Assembly: GCA_002715965.1 (NCBI GenBank)
Contig: PBAL01000008.1
Span: 1-42,381, forward strand
Source of the DNA: Verrucomicrobiales bacterium
GTDB lineage: Bacteria > Verrucomicrobiota > Verrucomicrobiia > Limisphaerales > JAYPXF01
Direction of reading: 5' to 3'
DNA length: 42,381 bases
Shown here piece after piece: positions 1 to 8,050 of the stretch (within the stretch, counting starts at the first letter, position 1; every line of letters begins with the position of its first letter). A program made the translations under genes and the position numbers. The notes below the pieces were generated by a model that ran no database searches, was not told where the DNA came from, and saw only the letters and a program-made list of their open reading frames with translations.

Positions 1-44
1 ATCCGCTCCCATTGTTCGTCGCTCAGTTCGTATCGCTTGGCCAT
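1..44 (-). CDS. IS5-family transposase, N-terminal fragment cut by window edge
   Basis: Read on the minus strand, the first 44 bases give an ATG followed by MAKRYELSDEQWER, which then leaves the window. This is the typical opening of IS5-type transposases (DUF4096 domain, 'LSDEQWERI'). Only 14 codons are visible, so intactness cannot be judged. The stretch between this start and the stop of the PQQ gene at 111 should hold one end of the element. The fragment shows that an insertion sequence abuts the PQQ gene on its 3' side. Confidence 0.7.
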   Translation of the reverse strand, partial: MAKRYELSDEQWER

Positions 45-95
45 CCCAAGCTTTGTACATATTCACCAGGTTTGTACAATCCTGAATGTCGATTC
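45..95. mobile_element. Probable terminal region of the IS5-like element
   Basis: Upstream of the transposase start, two related words appear on the minus strand: TTGTACAAACC and TATGTACAAAGC, separated by GTGAA. An IS end with its terminal inverted repeat is expected here. The exact boundary and target duplication cannot be set because the other end lies outside the window. Confidence 0.35.
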
Positions 96-110
96 AGCCT
101 AGCCGGCGGC

Positions 111-1322
111 TTACTTCGAGACGTTGAAGCAGAGCAGGGTATCCTGATCCCGCAGGTAAAGGCGTCCATTGGCCACCACCGGATGTGGCCAGGCTTTTTC
201 ACGAGTCCGCTCGGGTTGCTTGAACTTGCTGACCTCCTGATATCCTTCGGGGCTTGCCTCGATCAGTGCGACCGGGCCGTTTTCGCTGCGAAGAATGAAT
301 TTCCCATCCACGTAAACCGTGGCGCCTTTGCCTACGCTGCGTTCGTTCCAGACTTGTTCGCCGGTTCGCATATCGACGCAGCGGAAGGTACCTCCGGTAG
401 CTCCATAGACGTGATCGCCGATCCGGACTACCCCGCCGTGATGATTAGAGAGGGACTTGTTCTTAAAGAGTTCCTTTACGGATCCGTCCTTGGCGATTTC
501 GAAACCGGCGCAGCCCACTCCGTAGGATGAAGTGACGAAGACCCGGTTGTTATGAACGATTGGAGTCGCGATGACCGCTGTTTTGCCCGCGCGTTCGGCT
601 TTCCAGAGAATCTTGCCCGTGTCCGGATCAATCCCCGCTACGCTTTTGCCGGTCAATTGGACATATTGCCGTTTGCCGTGGATGGCTGCGATGATGACGG
701 ATGAGTAGGCGGCAAAGTCAGTCCAGGTTGAGGTTTCCCAAAGCTTCTTGCCGGTCTTCCGATCCAATGCAACAACCGCGCCTTCGCTCCCACCTGGGGT
801 ACAGACCACCTTTGATCCGTCGATCAGGGGAGACTCACTGTATCGCCAGCCGGACATCATTCGGCCCGCAAACTTCTCGCGAACATTGACGTTCCACTTG
901 ATCGATCCATTGCGGGCGTCGAGGCAGGCAATATCGCCGTGTTGATTCAAGGCAACGACATCGTTTCCATCAACCGTGGGGGTGCTCCGCGTTCCCTTGT
1001 ATCTCTTGTGCCCGCCGTCTTCGCCGATCTTGCTCACCCAGATTGGTTTGCCGGTCTTTTCACTGACAGCGATGACGCAGCTTGCACCATCCCGGTCTCC
1101 CATGGTGAAGATTCGCCCATCGGCGATCACAACACTGGAATAGCCGACGCCGAATCCAGTCGCTTTCCAAGACAATGACGGGCCTCCTTCCGGCCAGGAT
1201 TCCAAAAGACCCTTTTCAGTCGAGCGACCTTCACGATTCGGGCCACGCCATTGGGTCCAATCGTCGGCAAAAGTCTGGACGGTGAAAGACATGAGAAGAA
1301 GCGCGATCAACGGGGATTTCAT
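111..1322 (-). CDS. Secreted PQQ-like beta-propeller repeat protein
   Basis: A 403-residue protein with a Sec signal peptide (about residues 1-19, cleavage after TFA). The mature start DDWTQWRGP is the hallmark opening of PVC-type PQQ-like propellers. Repeated blades carry motifs such as IACLDARNGSIKWN, VVALDRKTGKKLWE and VAGIDPDTGKILWKAERAG, ending in LYLRDQDTLLCFNV. The family resembles BamB or quinoprotein propellers, but nothing shows that PQQ is bound, and the role is probably scaffold or binding outside the cytoplasm. A good Shine-Dalgarno (AGAGG) sits about 9 nt before the ATG and overlaps the stop codon of the upstream lectin-like gene, so the two are one transcription unit. An IS5-type element lies just downstream. 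Confidence 0.85.
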   Translation of the reverse strand: MKSPLIALLLMSFTVQTFADDWTQWRGPNREGRSTEKGLLESWPEGGPSLSWKATGFGVGYSSVVIADGRIFTMGDRDGASCVIAVSEKTGKPIWVSKIGEDGGHKRYKGTRSTPTVDGNDVVALNQHGDIACLDARNGSIKWNVNVREKFAGRMMSGWRYSESPLIDGSKVVCTPGGSEGAVVALDRKTGKKLWETSTWTDFAAYSSVIIAAIHGKRQYVQLTGKSVAGIDPDTGKILWKAERAGKTAVIATPIVHNNRVFVTSSYGVGCAGFEIAKDGSVKELFKNKSLSNHHGGVVRIGDHVYGATGGTFRCVDMRTGEQVWNERSVGKGATVYVDGKFILRSENGPVALIEASPEGYQEVSKFKQPERTREKAWPHPVVANGRLYLRDQDTLLCFNVSK

Positions 1323-1331
1323 AAGCCTCTT

Positions 1332-2181
1332 CTAGAGGCGCACGGGGAGGACCGCAACCTCTTTCGTAGCACAGACGGCTTGCCTGTGAGCCGTTCCGAT
1401 CCGATCAATTACCCAGGCAGGCTGTCGGTGCTGCGGAACATGCCGGCCGCGGTAGAAGCGATTGGTGATCAACGCGCCTCCGGCATCCGTCACCGAGGTG
1501 GTGAGTTCTGTTGAGGATACCGCCCCGCCGATTTGTGGAGTCAACACAACGGTCAACTCTGACTGGGTGTTCGTGTACTGAAGTGTGATTTGCGCGTGAA
1601 TCCAGCCTTCTCCGTTCAGATCGATTGAACCGGCATCGACTTCCAGGAGCCGCTCGTTGTTGAAGTGAGGTGAGAGGTGGTTGTCGTTTAGTTCGGTGCG
1701 GCCTTCCGTTCCCTGGTGAGTGTCGAATCCGATTCCAAGGGAGTTGGTTGCCGTTGGTTCCTGATACATCTGCGCTCCCGCAAATCCTGCTCGTGGTACA
1801 ATATCCTTCTGCCCGTAAGCAGTGGTGTCGAACAGGATGAACCCAAACCCATCCGCCTGGCCGGTGATCCGAAAATCGAATTCCGCGACGACCAGATTGT
1901 AGGCACCAAAGTTGGCGCCAAAGCCGAGTTGTCCGTCGTTGATGTCGTAAGTCACCGAAGTGACGTTGCCCGCCGTTCCGCCGGTCAGTCGCAGGAAGTT
2001 GTTCGTGCCTTTGGCAGTGATGGCTGGGGGGCGGACCGGCCACGTCATTCTGTTGGCACTCGAACTTGCCATTCAGCTGCGTGTCGAAGTCGGTGAAGTG
2101 TCCGCCGGAGCCGACAATGTTCATCCCGTTGGTATTGAAGTTCGCATCGAATGAAGACGTGACGAACAGGGAGAAAACCAA
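1332..2181 (-). pseudogene. Lectin-like (ConA-fold) secreted protein, frameshifted
   Basis: Two overlapping frames together give one coherent protein. The N-terminal part (about 2181 to 2040) reads LVFSLFVTSSFDANFNTNG and continues to GKFECQQNDVAGPPP; the rest (about 2036 to 1332) reads AITAKGTNNFLRLTGG and on through FDFRITGQADGFGFILFD. The frame switch falls in a run of six G (2033-2038 on the plus strand), so it may be a sequencing error or a real indel. The acidic, Gly-rich beta pattern with GFGFILFDT and GIGFDTH resembles L-type lectin or concanavalin-like domains, but no catalytic motif is seen. No clean ATG opens the N-terminal frame; a stop lies four codons before the TTG used here. 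The gene ends 9 nt before the PQQ propeller gene and shares its operon. If repaired it would be about 280 residues. Confidence 0.55.
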
Positions 2182-2365
2182 TGATGACAGCTATGCCTTG
2201 TCCCGGAGATTTGCGCGTGCGATGAGCGAGAGATTCAGCACGGATGTTGCGGCAACGTCCACCCGATGTAGCCAGAAACCTGCCATTCGCCCTGCCGGAT
2301 CGGGATTCCGTCAGAACGCGAAGAGCATATCCCTCCGGCAAAAAAACGCGGCAAATTGAGAAAAC

Positions 2366-2390
2366 GGGGTATTTTTACTGAAAACACCCC
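2366..2390 (-). terminator. Hairpin downstream of the panB-like gene
   Basis: An imperfect inverted repeat, GGGGT-a-TTTT(t) and AAAA-c-ACCCC with a short loop, lies about 23 nt after the stop codon of the PanB-like gene. On the minus strand it is followed by CGTTTTCTC, giving a modest T-rich tail. It would separate the PanB-like gene from the lectin/PQQ unit. Confidence 0.45.
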
Positions 2391-2412
2391 AGATTCGCTC
2401 CCCCTCACAAGC

Positions 2413-3222
2413 TTAGCCCAGCAACCGCTGGAACTCTTCAAATTCAGTCTCCTCCATCTTTAACAGATTCGATTCGGCCGGGAACTGACCGCCTTTGACA
2501 TCGGCGACGTATTCCTTGAAGGCAGCGATTCGTTCTGCCTGAAGCCGTTGATACTCCTTCAGGAAGTTTCGGTAAGCCTTCGCGTGGCGCGGGATGCGCT
2601 CGTCATACTCGCCAAGAATATCATCAGAGAAAAGGAACTGTGTATCGCAACCCGTGCCCGAACCCAGCGACATGAGTAGCATTGAAGTGTTTTGGCAAAG
2701 GTACGTTGCCAATTGATGGGGCACGAGTTCCAGTTCGGCTGCGTATGCGCCTGCGCTCTCCAGCGACTTCATCTGGTCGTAGAGCTTCTTCGCCTCGCCC
2801 GCCTTCTTCCCGATCGCCCGGAAGTTTGTCCAAGCTGCGTGACGCGGAACCATCCCCAGATGTCCCACGACCGGAATCCCTTCCCGAGCCATCGCCTCGA
2901 TGATGAACGGACTCGCCGAGCAATAGACCGAACTTGCTCCCATTTCCAAGGCCTTGAAACCAACCTGAATTCCTTCTTCCTGCGTTGCAAGCCCATGGGG
3001 CGTGGAACCTGAGATGAATGCCGTCGGTGCTGCGGCAATCAGCTCGGGCATGCGCGCCTGCGCTTCCGGCGAGTCGAAGGGTGAACTCATCAGGTCCACT
3101 CCCGCGGCATCAGCGGCAGCTGCCTCATCCGCGGACTTCACATGAACATGCGTCAAGGTCTGCTTGCCCTTCAATTGCTGGAGATCGTAGACGGAATACT
3201 TCTTGGTCGGACGTAGACTCAT
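2413..3222 (-). CDS. PanB-family (ketopantoate hydroxymethyltransferase-like) protein with altered active site
   Basis: A 269-residue cytoplasmic protein that follows PanB over its length: VPVVGHLGMVPR-type segment (IPVVGHLGMVPR, PanB VCGHLGLTP), ELELVPHQLA (PanB LECVPVELA, keeping the catalytic Glu), GSGTGCDTQFLFSDDILG (PanB GIGAG..GQILVMHDAFG), and the C-terminal RHAKAYRNF and KGGQFPAE. PanB normally transfers hydroxymethyl from methylene-THF to ketoisovalerate in pantothenate synthesis. Here the metal-binding VGDS loop reads LMSSPFDS, the second metal Asp (LLADLP) is absent (FISGSTP), and the Lys/Glu of VKIEGG are replaced (VYCSAS). It is therefore probably not a normal PanB; it could be another PEP mutase/isocitrate lyase superfamily activity. 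The ATG at 3222 is preferred over a TTG 36 nt upstream. No other pantothenate gene is nearby. Confidence 0.7.
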   Translation of the reverse strand: MSLRPTKKYSVYDLQQLKGKQTLTHVHVKSADEAAAADAAGVDLMSSPFDSPEAQARMPELIAAAPTAFISGSTPHGLATQEEGIQVGFKALEMGASSVYCSASPFIIEAMAREGIPVVGHLGMVPRHAAWTNFRAIGKKAGEAKKLYDQMKSLESAGAYAAELELVPHQLATYLCQNTSMLLMSLGSGTGCDTQFLFSDDILGEYDERIPRHAKAYRNFLKEYQRLQAERIAAFKEYVADVKGGQFPAESNLLKMEETEFEEFQRLLG

Positions 3223-3365
3223 GGCCGGGAGCGTCCAACAGCCCTCGCGAAATCCCAAGCGTTTTCACGAGTGAGTGTAATGGCCGAGACCTGCGGCCGA
3301 CCTCCGTTCCTACCTATTCTAACGTATTGCGCATATGGGCAGGATGACGGAGAAACATCGCAGCA

Positions 3366-3996
3366 ATGCCAGACAGGGGACCAGGCGCACATCCTCTTGG
3401 GCAGCAGGCGAACCGCCGCTTTAAGCGCCGGGAGATTCTGCTTCTCGTGATCGTCATTCTTGCTGCATGCGCGTGGCAGTCGTGGATGCTGGCGAAGAAC
3501 CGAATTCCGACGAGTGGTGACATGGACGTGGTCGAATGGCTGCACCACCCGAATTATCAGCTGCATCATCCCGGCACCACGAAAGGAATCACGTTCATTG
3601 AGGGGTTCGGGTTCGAAGCGTTTCCTTATTTCCAGGAGGCATTCGAAGACCCCGAGCTCAGGGCCGGACCGAAGGATTTCTTTCGATGGCTGTTTCGACG
3701 TCCACCAAGAAAACGTCCCGCTCCGTTCATGCGCAGAGCCAGGGCTGCACTCGATCGATGTGGATGGGTTCAATGTTCAGCAACTTCAAACGATCAAGAA
3801 TCTGCAAATCATCTCACAATATGGTGCCGAAGCCCGGGCGCTGATTCCGATATTGGAACAAAACACCTACGTCCGTTGGTCTCTGCTGAAGTCGACGAAC
3901 GCAGAACTTGCAAGAGATTTTGGACGGATGACTTTAAGATCACTCGAGCGCTTCATTCGAGAAATCGATCCGAGCTGGACCCGCCCAATTCCCTGA
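3366..3996 (+). pseudogene. Membrane-anchored hypothetical protein, frameshifted
   Basis: The first frame opens with MPDRGPG, then a basic stretch (RRFKRRE) and a single hydrophobic helix, ILLLVIVILAACAWQSWML, typical of a signal anchor. It runs to about DFFRWLFRRPPRKRP. A second frame (+1) then carries a plausible C-terminal domain with FNVQQLQTIKNLQIISQYG and ending FIREIDPSWTRPIP at 3996. The switch lies somewhere between 3665 and 3760. I do not recognise a family. The gene converges on the sialidase fusion, whose stop is only 4 nt away. It may be a decayed gene or a single sequence error; without homologues neither can be favoured. Confidence 0.35.
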
Positions 3997-4000
3997 TCCG

Positions 4001-6997
4001 CTACCGGCCAGCCGGCCAAGCGCCATTCTCTAACGGCTGCAAGTCCAACTTCGAAGGATCAATGACGACGTGTTTGATCCGCTGGCGCTTCCACGTGTAG
4101 GTGACGTGTAGCAGGCCGTCGTCAGTCTGGATGACGGCGGGGTAAGAGAACTCGGACTTGGGGGTTTTCTCCAGGGTGATGGCGGCCTGCCAATTCTTGC
4201 CGTCTTTGCTGACTGCAACGTTTAGCATGGTTCGGCGGCGCCATTCGCCTCTGCCGAAGAAGGTGTGATTGTAGACGAGCAGATGCCGGCCGTCGCGCAG
4301 TGTCACCGCATCCGTGCCTGCGTTGGGATTCGGCAGTGACGTGGCTTCCATCGCGCTCCAGGTCTTGCCCTGATCTTTGGACCAACTGGTGGTGATATAA
4401 TCTTCGCGGCTCCGGCAAAGGATCTGGAGGCGTCCGTCGGAATGAGTCAGGATGGAGGGCTGGATTGCATTGAATTTCTTGCCGTCGTTGATCGGCCCAA
4501 TGCGTTGCCAGGTCCGGCCACGGTCGGTGGTGCGTTCGAAGTGAACGCGCCAGCCGTCGTATTCCGTGCTGGTTCCGGCGAGCATGCTTCCATCGGCGAG
4601 GAGGATTGGTTTGTTCTTCACCGGCCCGTCGATCGACTCGGGCAGGCGTCGTTGGTCGCGGAAAGTCCGGCCGCGATCGTGGGAAAGCAGCAGCTCACCC
4701 CACCACTTGTCCGGGCTCGGCCCAACTTTGAAATAGAGCTGAAGCGGCGCATCTCCAGGTGGTTGAAACAGAACTGGATTCCAGCATGGCCAACGGCGCT
4801 CACCCTTCTCCGTGCGATGCTGGACGCCTGTCGCGGCCAGGCGTGGTCCCGACCAGCCGCCCCCATCATGGTAACTGGTCCAGATCCCAACGTCTTTGTG
4901 GCCTTCTTTGGTTCCTCCGAACCACGCGGCTACGAGGCCTCGACTGGTTTGTTCGATGGTTGAAGCATGGCATTCCTTGAACCTTGCCTTGGTGAAGATG
5001 AACTCCTCCTTAACCACGCCCTCCTTGCCGGCTGCGACCGGTGGCTTCTCTTTCGGGCTGCGCGCGGCCATCTGCGTGTCAGGCCACGTGCGAGCTTCAT
5101 TGTGGTTGAGGTAGTACATCCGGCCATCTTCGGCACCCACCAAGAGATCGAGTTTGCCGTCCTTGTCAAAGTCGCACACGGTGGGACTGGAGGTATGTCC
5201 GGCGACGTTGCGCTTCCCGAGATCACCCACGCGTTTGAGGACATGCTTTCCATCGCGAGTTTCGGTGTTTCGATACCAGGTTGCGTTCACAGAATTTACC
5301 AGCAAGTCGTAGCGACCATCTCCGTCCCAATCAGCCACCGAAATCTTGTAGCGACCGCTGCGTCCAGCCGAGCGACCGTTTAATTGAATCGGTTGGCTGT
5401 CTTCATCCACGAAGATGCGCTGCGGCAAACCCAGAGAAATGTTGTATCCCTTTCTCGATCGCTCAAACAGGCAGAGGTAGCCCTCACTGTCCAGCATCAC
5501 GAGATCCGTCAAACCGTCCTTGGTGAAGTCGATCGCCATCGGCGTGGTCCTCCATTGGGTGACAAGTTGTTTCTCCGCGCCGTCCCACCAGAACCATTTC
5601 GGCTTGGGCATCTGTCCATTGGTGAATATCGCCCGTGCAGATGCGAGCTTGGGTTTTCGCTTCGAACCGACGTTCTTGTACCAGAGCACTTCGCCCCAGA
5701 TGGAATTGATGATCAGGTCGTGCAGTCCGTCGTGATCCCAGTCCGCGACGGATAAGGTTGTGTATCCCCATTTGGCCTCGCACGGACTTTGGATTGAGCC
5801 GTTCGGACCCGCCTGGATGCGGATCGTCTTTCCGCCAGCTTTGAGATTCACTGAGCGCGCCCACTTGGGATTCTTTCCGCCACTGAGGTTCTCGAAGAAG
5901 CCGACATAGCCCGCCGTGTTGCCCGCAATGATGTCTTCGTCCCCATCGCCATCCCAATCCACGCAGAACGGAGTCGCCAGGGCACCATGCTTCAATGTGG
6001 ATGCCTCCTGTTGGAAATACACGGGTGGCTTGAACTGTGGCACGCCTTTGAAGGTGTGTCCCGTGTGCTCGATGAACGCCACGCGTCCATCTTCGTCGCC
6101 GACGATTAAATCCTGATCGCCATCGGAATCCCAATCGATAGCGGTGGGCGTGATCATCTGGAGATCCATCACGAGCGGATCTCCATTGGCATCGTTCATC
6201 TTCCGTCCGTTGGCGTATTTTGGCTGCTTCCGAGAACCGACGTTTTCAAAGTAGGTGAATCCATCGAGGAATTCGCCGCACAGCAGGTCCAAATCCCCGT
6301 CTTCGTCAAAATCGGCGAAGTTCGGCGAAGGCCAGCCGTAGACATCGATCACCGAGCCGCCGGCCTTCAGTTGTTCCTTCGCGCCGTATTTCGGGTCCTT
6401 GTCCGATCCGTTGTTGCGCAGGAGGAACACATAACCGTGAAGCGGTCCATTCTTCCAGACGCCTTGCGCATCGTAGGCATGGTCCCATTCCAAATCTCCC
6501 CAATAGCCAATCCCCGCGATCAGATCCTGATCTCCATCCCCATCGTAATCCACGTAGCGCCACATCTTGGCCCGGGTCTTCCCGGTAACCAGCGTGGGGT
6601 TGGACACGAGCTTCTTTCGCTTCTTGAACCCGTTCTTCCGAAAATCCACATACTCCTGTCCATTCATTAACACGCGGGCCTTTCCGTTCACATGGCTGAC
6701 CTGCATGTTGTGCGAAGCGCCTCCGACTCTTTTTGCAGCTTTGAACACAGGGAACTTCTTCCCTTTGCCCTTCCCGGGATTCTCGAAGAAATAGACTCCG
6801 TTGTAGGGTTTGTCCGGGCAGGCGACCACCATGTCGTAGTCGCCGTCGCCGTCCCAATCCATCGGCAAAGGCCAGGCCCACAGGCCGACACCGAGGTCCA
6901 CCTTGAGACCGGGATTGTTGTATTGGAGGCGTTCGAGTTCAGCCGTTGCGGGAAAGGCAAGAGCGAGAAGAGTGAGGGTGGTGATCAGTTTCTTCAT
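4001..6997 (-). CDS. Secreted FG-GAP/VCBS propeller fused to a sialidase-like (BNR) domain
   Basis: A 998-residue protein starting at the ATG at 6997, where a clear signal peptide begins (MKKLITTLTLLALAFPATA). Upstream in-frame codons overlap the SDR gene and are not used. Residues about 20-640 hold many FG-GAP/VCBS calcium loops (DWDGDGDYD, DYDGDGDQD, DFDEDGDLD, DWDSDGDQD, DWDGDGRYD, DFDKDGKLD), a beta-propeller usual in extracellular binding proteins. From about residue 670 to the end is a BNR_2/exo-sialidase-type propeller: GLVAAWFGGTKEGHKDVGIW, Asp-box-like LSHDRGRTF, TTDRGRTWQ, SKDQGKTWS and SKDGKNWQ. The family includes GH33 sialidases and related hydrolases; the substrate is unknown. 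Probable target is an extracellular glycan, with the N-terminal propeller as binding module. Confidence 0.85.
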   Translation of the reverse strand: MKKLITTLTLLALAFPATAELERLQYNNPGLKVDLGVGLWAWPLPMDWDGDGDYDMVVACPDKPYNGVYFFENPGKGKGKKFPVFKAAKRVGGASHNMQVSHVNGKARVLMNGQEYVDFRKNGFKKRKKLVSNPTLVTGKTRAKMWRYVDYDGDGDQDLIAGIGYWGDLEWDHAYDAQGVWKNGPLHGYVFLLRNNGSDKDPKYGAKEQLKAGGSVIDVYGWPSPNFADFDEDGDLDLLCGEFLDGFTYFENVGSRKQPKYANGRKMNDANGDPLVMDLQMITPTAIDWDSDGDQDLIVGDEDGRVAFIEHTGHTFKGVPQFKPPVYFQQEASTLKHGALATPFCVDWDGDGDEDIIAGNTAGYVGFFENLSGGKNPKWARSVNLKAGGKTIRIQAGPNGSIQSPCEAKWGYTTLSVADWDHDGLHDLIINSIWGEVLWYKNVGSKRKPKLASARAIFTNGQMPKPKWFWWDGAEKQLVTQWRTTPMAIDFTKDGLTDLVMLDSEGYLCLFERSRKGYNISLGLPQRIFVDEDSQPIQLNGRSAGRSGRYKISVADWDGDGRYDLLVNSVNATWYRNTETRDGKHVLKRVGDLGKRNVAGHTSSPTVCDFDKDGKLDLLVGAEDGRMYYLNHNEARTWPDTQMAARSPKEKPPVAAGKEGVVKEEFIFTKARFKECHASTIEQTSRGLVAAWFGGTKEGHKDVGIWTSYHDGGGWSGPRLAATGVQHRTEKGERRWPCWNPVLFQPPGDAPLQLYFKVGPSPDKWWGELLLSHDRGRTFRDQRRLPESIDGPVKNKPILLADGSMLAGTSTEYDGWRVHFERTTDRGRTWQRIGPINDGKKFNAIQPSILTHSDGRLQILCRSREDYITTSWSKDQGKTWSAMEATSLPNPNAGTDAVTLRDGRHLLVYNHTFFGRGEWRRRTMLNVAVSKDGKNWQAAITLEKTPKSEFSYPAVIQTDDGLLHVTYTWKRQRIKHVVIDPSKLDLQPLENGAWPAGR

Positions 6998-7106
6998 GGG
7001 TGTTTGGAAGATGGGGGATAGGAGATGGGAGTTGGGGCAGTCGTGCAAGCACGGGTTTGATAGGCCGTATGAGTCCTTTGCGAACCATGAGGCCTCTCCA
7101 TTAAGA

Positions 7107-7904
7107 CTACCACTTGTCGTGGGCATGACTGAACGCGCGATCCAAGTGCGTGTAACCGCCATCGACGAAGACGATCTGGCCTGTGGTGTGTGCGGAGGCC
7201 GGTGAAGCGAGAAACACGATCATCGCAGCGAGTTCTTCCTTGGAGGTCATGCGATTGCCCAGAGGAATCAGCCGTTCAATCGCTGCACGGGTTTCCTCCG
7301 GGTTGGGCAATGTCTTGAACCAGTTCTCGTATTGCGGTGTGTCGCACTCTGCGGGAACCACGCAATTCACCCGCACACCATCGGGCGCGAGGGCTATGGC
7401 CCATTCTCGGGTCAGTGCATTGATCGCGCCTTTCGCTGCGGCATACCCGCTGGTGGAGCCTTGACCGGTCACAGACACCTTTGAACTCACGTTGATCACC
7501 ACCCCTGTGTCGGTCTTAAGCGCATTTTGGGCGTAGTGTGTAATGGCGTAGACGTGTGACAAGTTCAGCTGGAGCGAAGCCATGAAATCTGCGGGAGAAC
7601 GATCCAAGCCGACACCGTCGTTGACGCCGGCATTGTTGACGACGATGTCCAGGTTCCCGAAATGCGACACGGTTTGCTTTACTGCTTTCTCGCAGTTGGC
7701 CGGATCTGACAAATCCGCTTCGACGAACAGGGCGGGCATTCCTTGTTTCTCAAGTTCATCACCCAGTTTCGCACCCGCCTGCGCGTCACGATCGACGATG
7801 GAGACGTTCACGCCTTCATGGGCCAGCAAACGACAAGTGGCTTCGCCAATGCCCTTTGCACCTCCCGTCACGAGAGCGGTTTTGCCAACGAGTTTCAGAT
7901 CCAT
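7107..7904 (-). CDS. SDR-family dehydrogenase, possibly L-fucose (sugar) dehydrogenase
   Basis: A 265-residue classical short-chain dehydrogenase: cofactor loop TGGAKGIG (residues 13-20), acidic residue after beta-2 (VDRD, suggesting NAD preference), NNAG, catalytic Ser in INVSSKVS, YAAAK active-site motif and C-terminal FVDGGYTHLDRA. The GGYTHLDRA ending resembles L-fucose dehydrogenases, which would fit a sulfated-fucan lifestyle, but substrate assignment is by resemblance only. It lies between the ThuA/DUF1080 gene and the sialidase fusion, all on the minus strand. A palindromic repeat begins 12 nt upstream of its start codon. Confidence 0.85.
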   Translation of the reverse strand: MDLKLVGKTALVTGGAKGIGEATCRLLAHEGVNVSIVDRDAQAGAKLGDELEKQGMPALFVEADLSDPANCEKAVKQTVSHFGNLDIVVNNAGVNDGVGLDRSPADFMASLQLNLSHVYAITHYAQNALKTDTGVVINVSSKVSVTGQGSTSGYAAAKGAINALTREWAIALAPDGVRVNCVVPAECDTPQYENWFKTLPNPEETRAAIERLIPLGNRMTSKEELAAMIVFLASPASAHTTGQIVFVDGGYTHLDRAFSHAHDKW

Positions 7905-7915
7905 TTCCGTTCAGT

Positions 7916-8044
7916 AGGATGGGCTATCAGCCCGTCCGGTTGCGGGTGGCTTGCTGATGGGCTGCCGAAGAACAGAGCGATCCCTATGATTCGAAAACGG
8001 CATTGGCAGTCCTCGCTGAGCTGGGCGGGCTGATAGCCCATCCT
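7916..8044. repeat. REPIN-like element: two palindromic repeats in inverted orientation
   Basis: AGGATGGGCTATCAGCCCG at 7916-7934 recurs perfectly as its reverse complement at 8026-8044, with 91 nt between. Each copy is itself a hairpin (GGGCTatcAGCCC-like), and together they could form a larger cruciform. The pair fills nearly the whole 146-nt gap between the SDR gene (start 7904) and the ThuA/DUF1080 stop (8051). Related single copies are at 19147-19164 and 25240-25260. Paired inverted REPs of this kind are called REPINs and are usually moved by RAYT transposases, none of which is in the window. Confidence 0.7.
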
Positions 8045-8050
8045 GCGTTC

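Noticed and set aside
12..530. Plus-strand reading frame over the end of the PQQ gene
   Set aside because: It lies antisense to a clear propeller gene and spans the IS end; the sequence is not protein-like.
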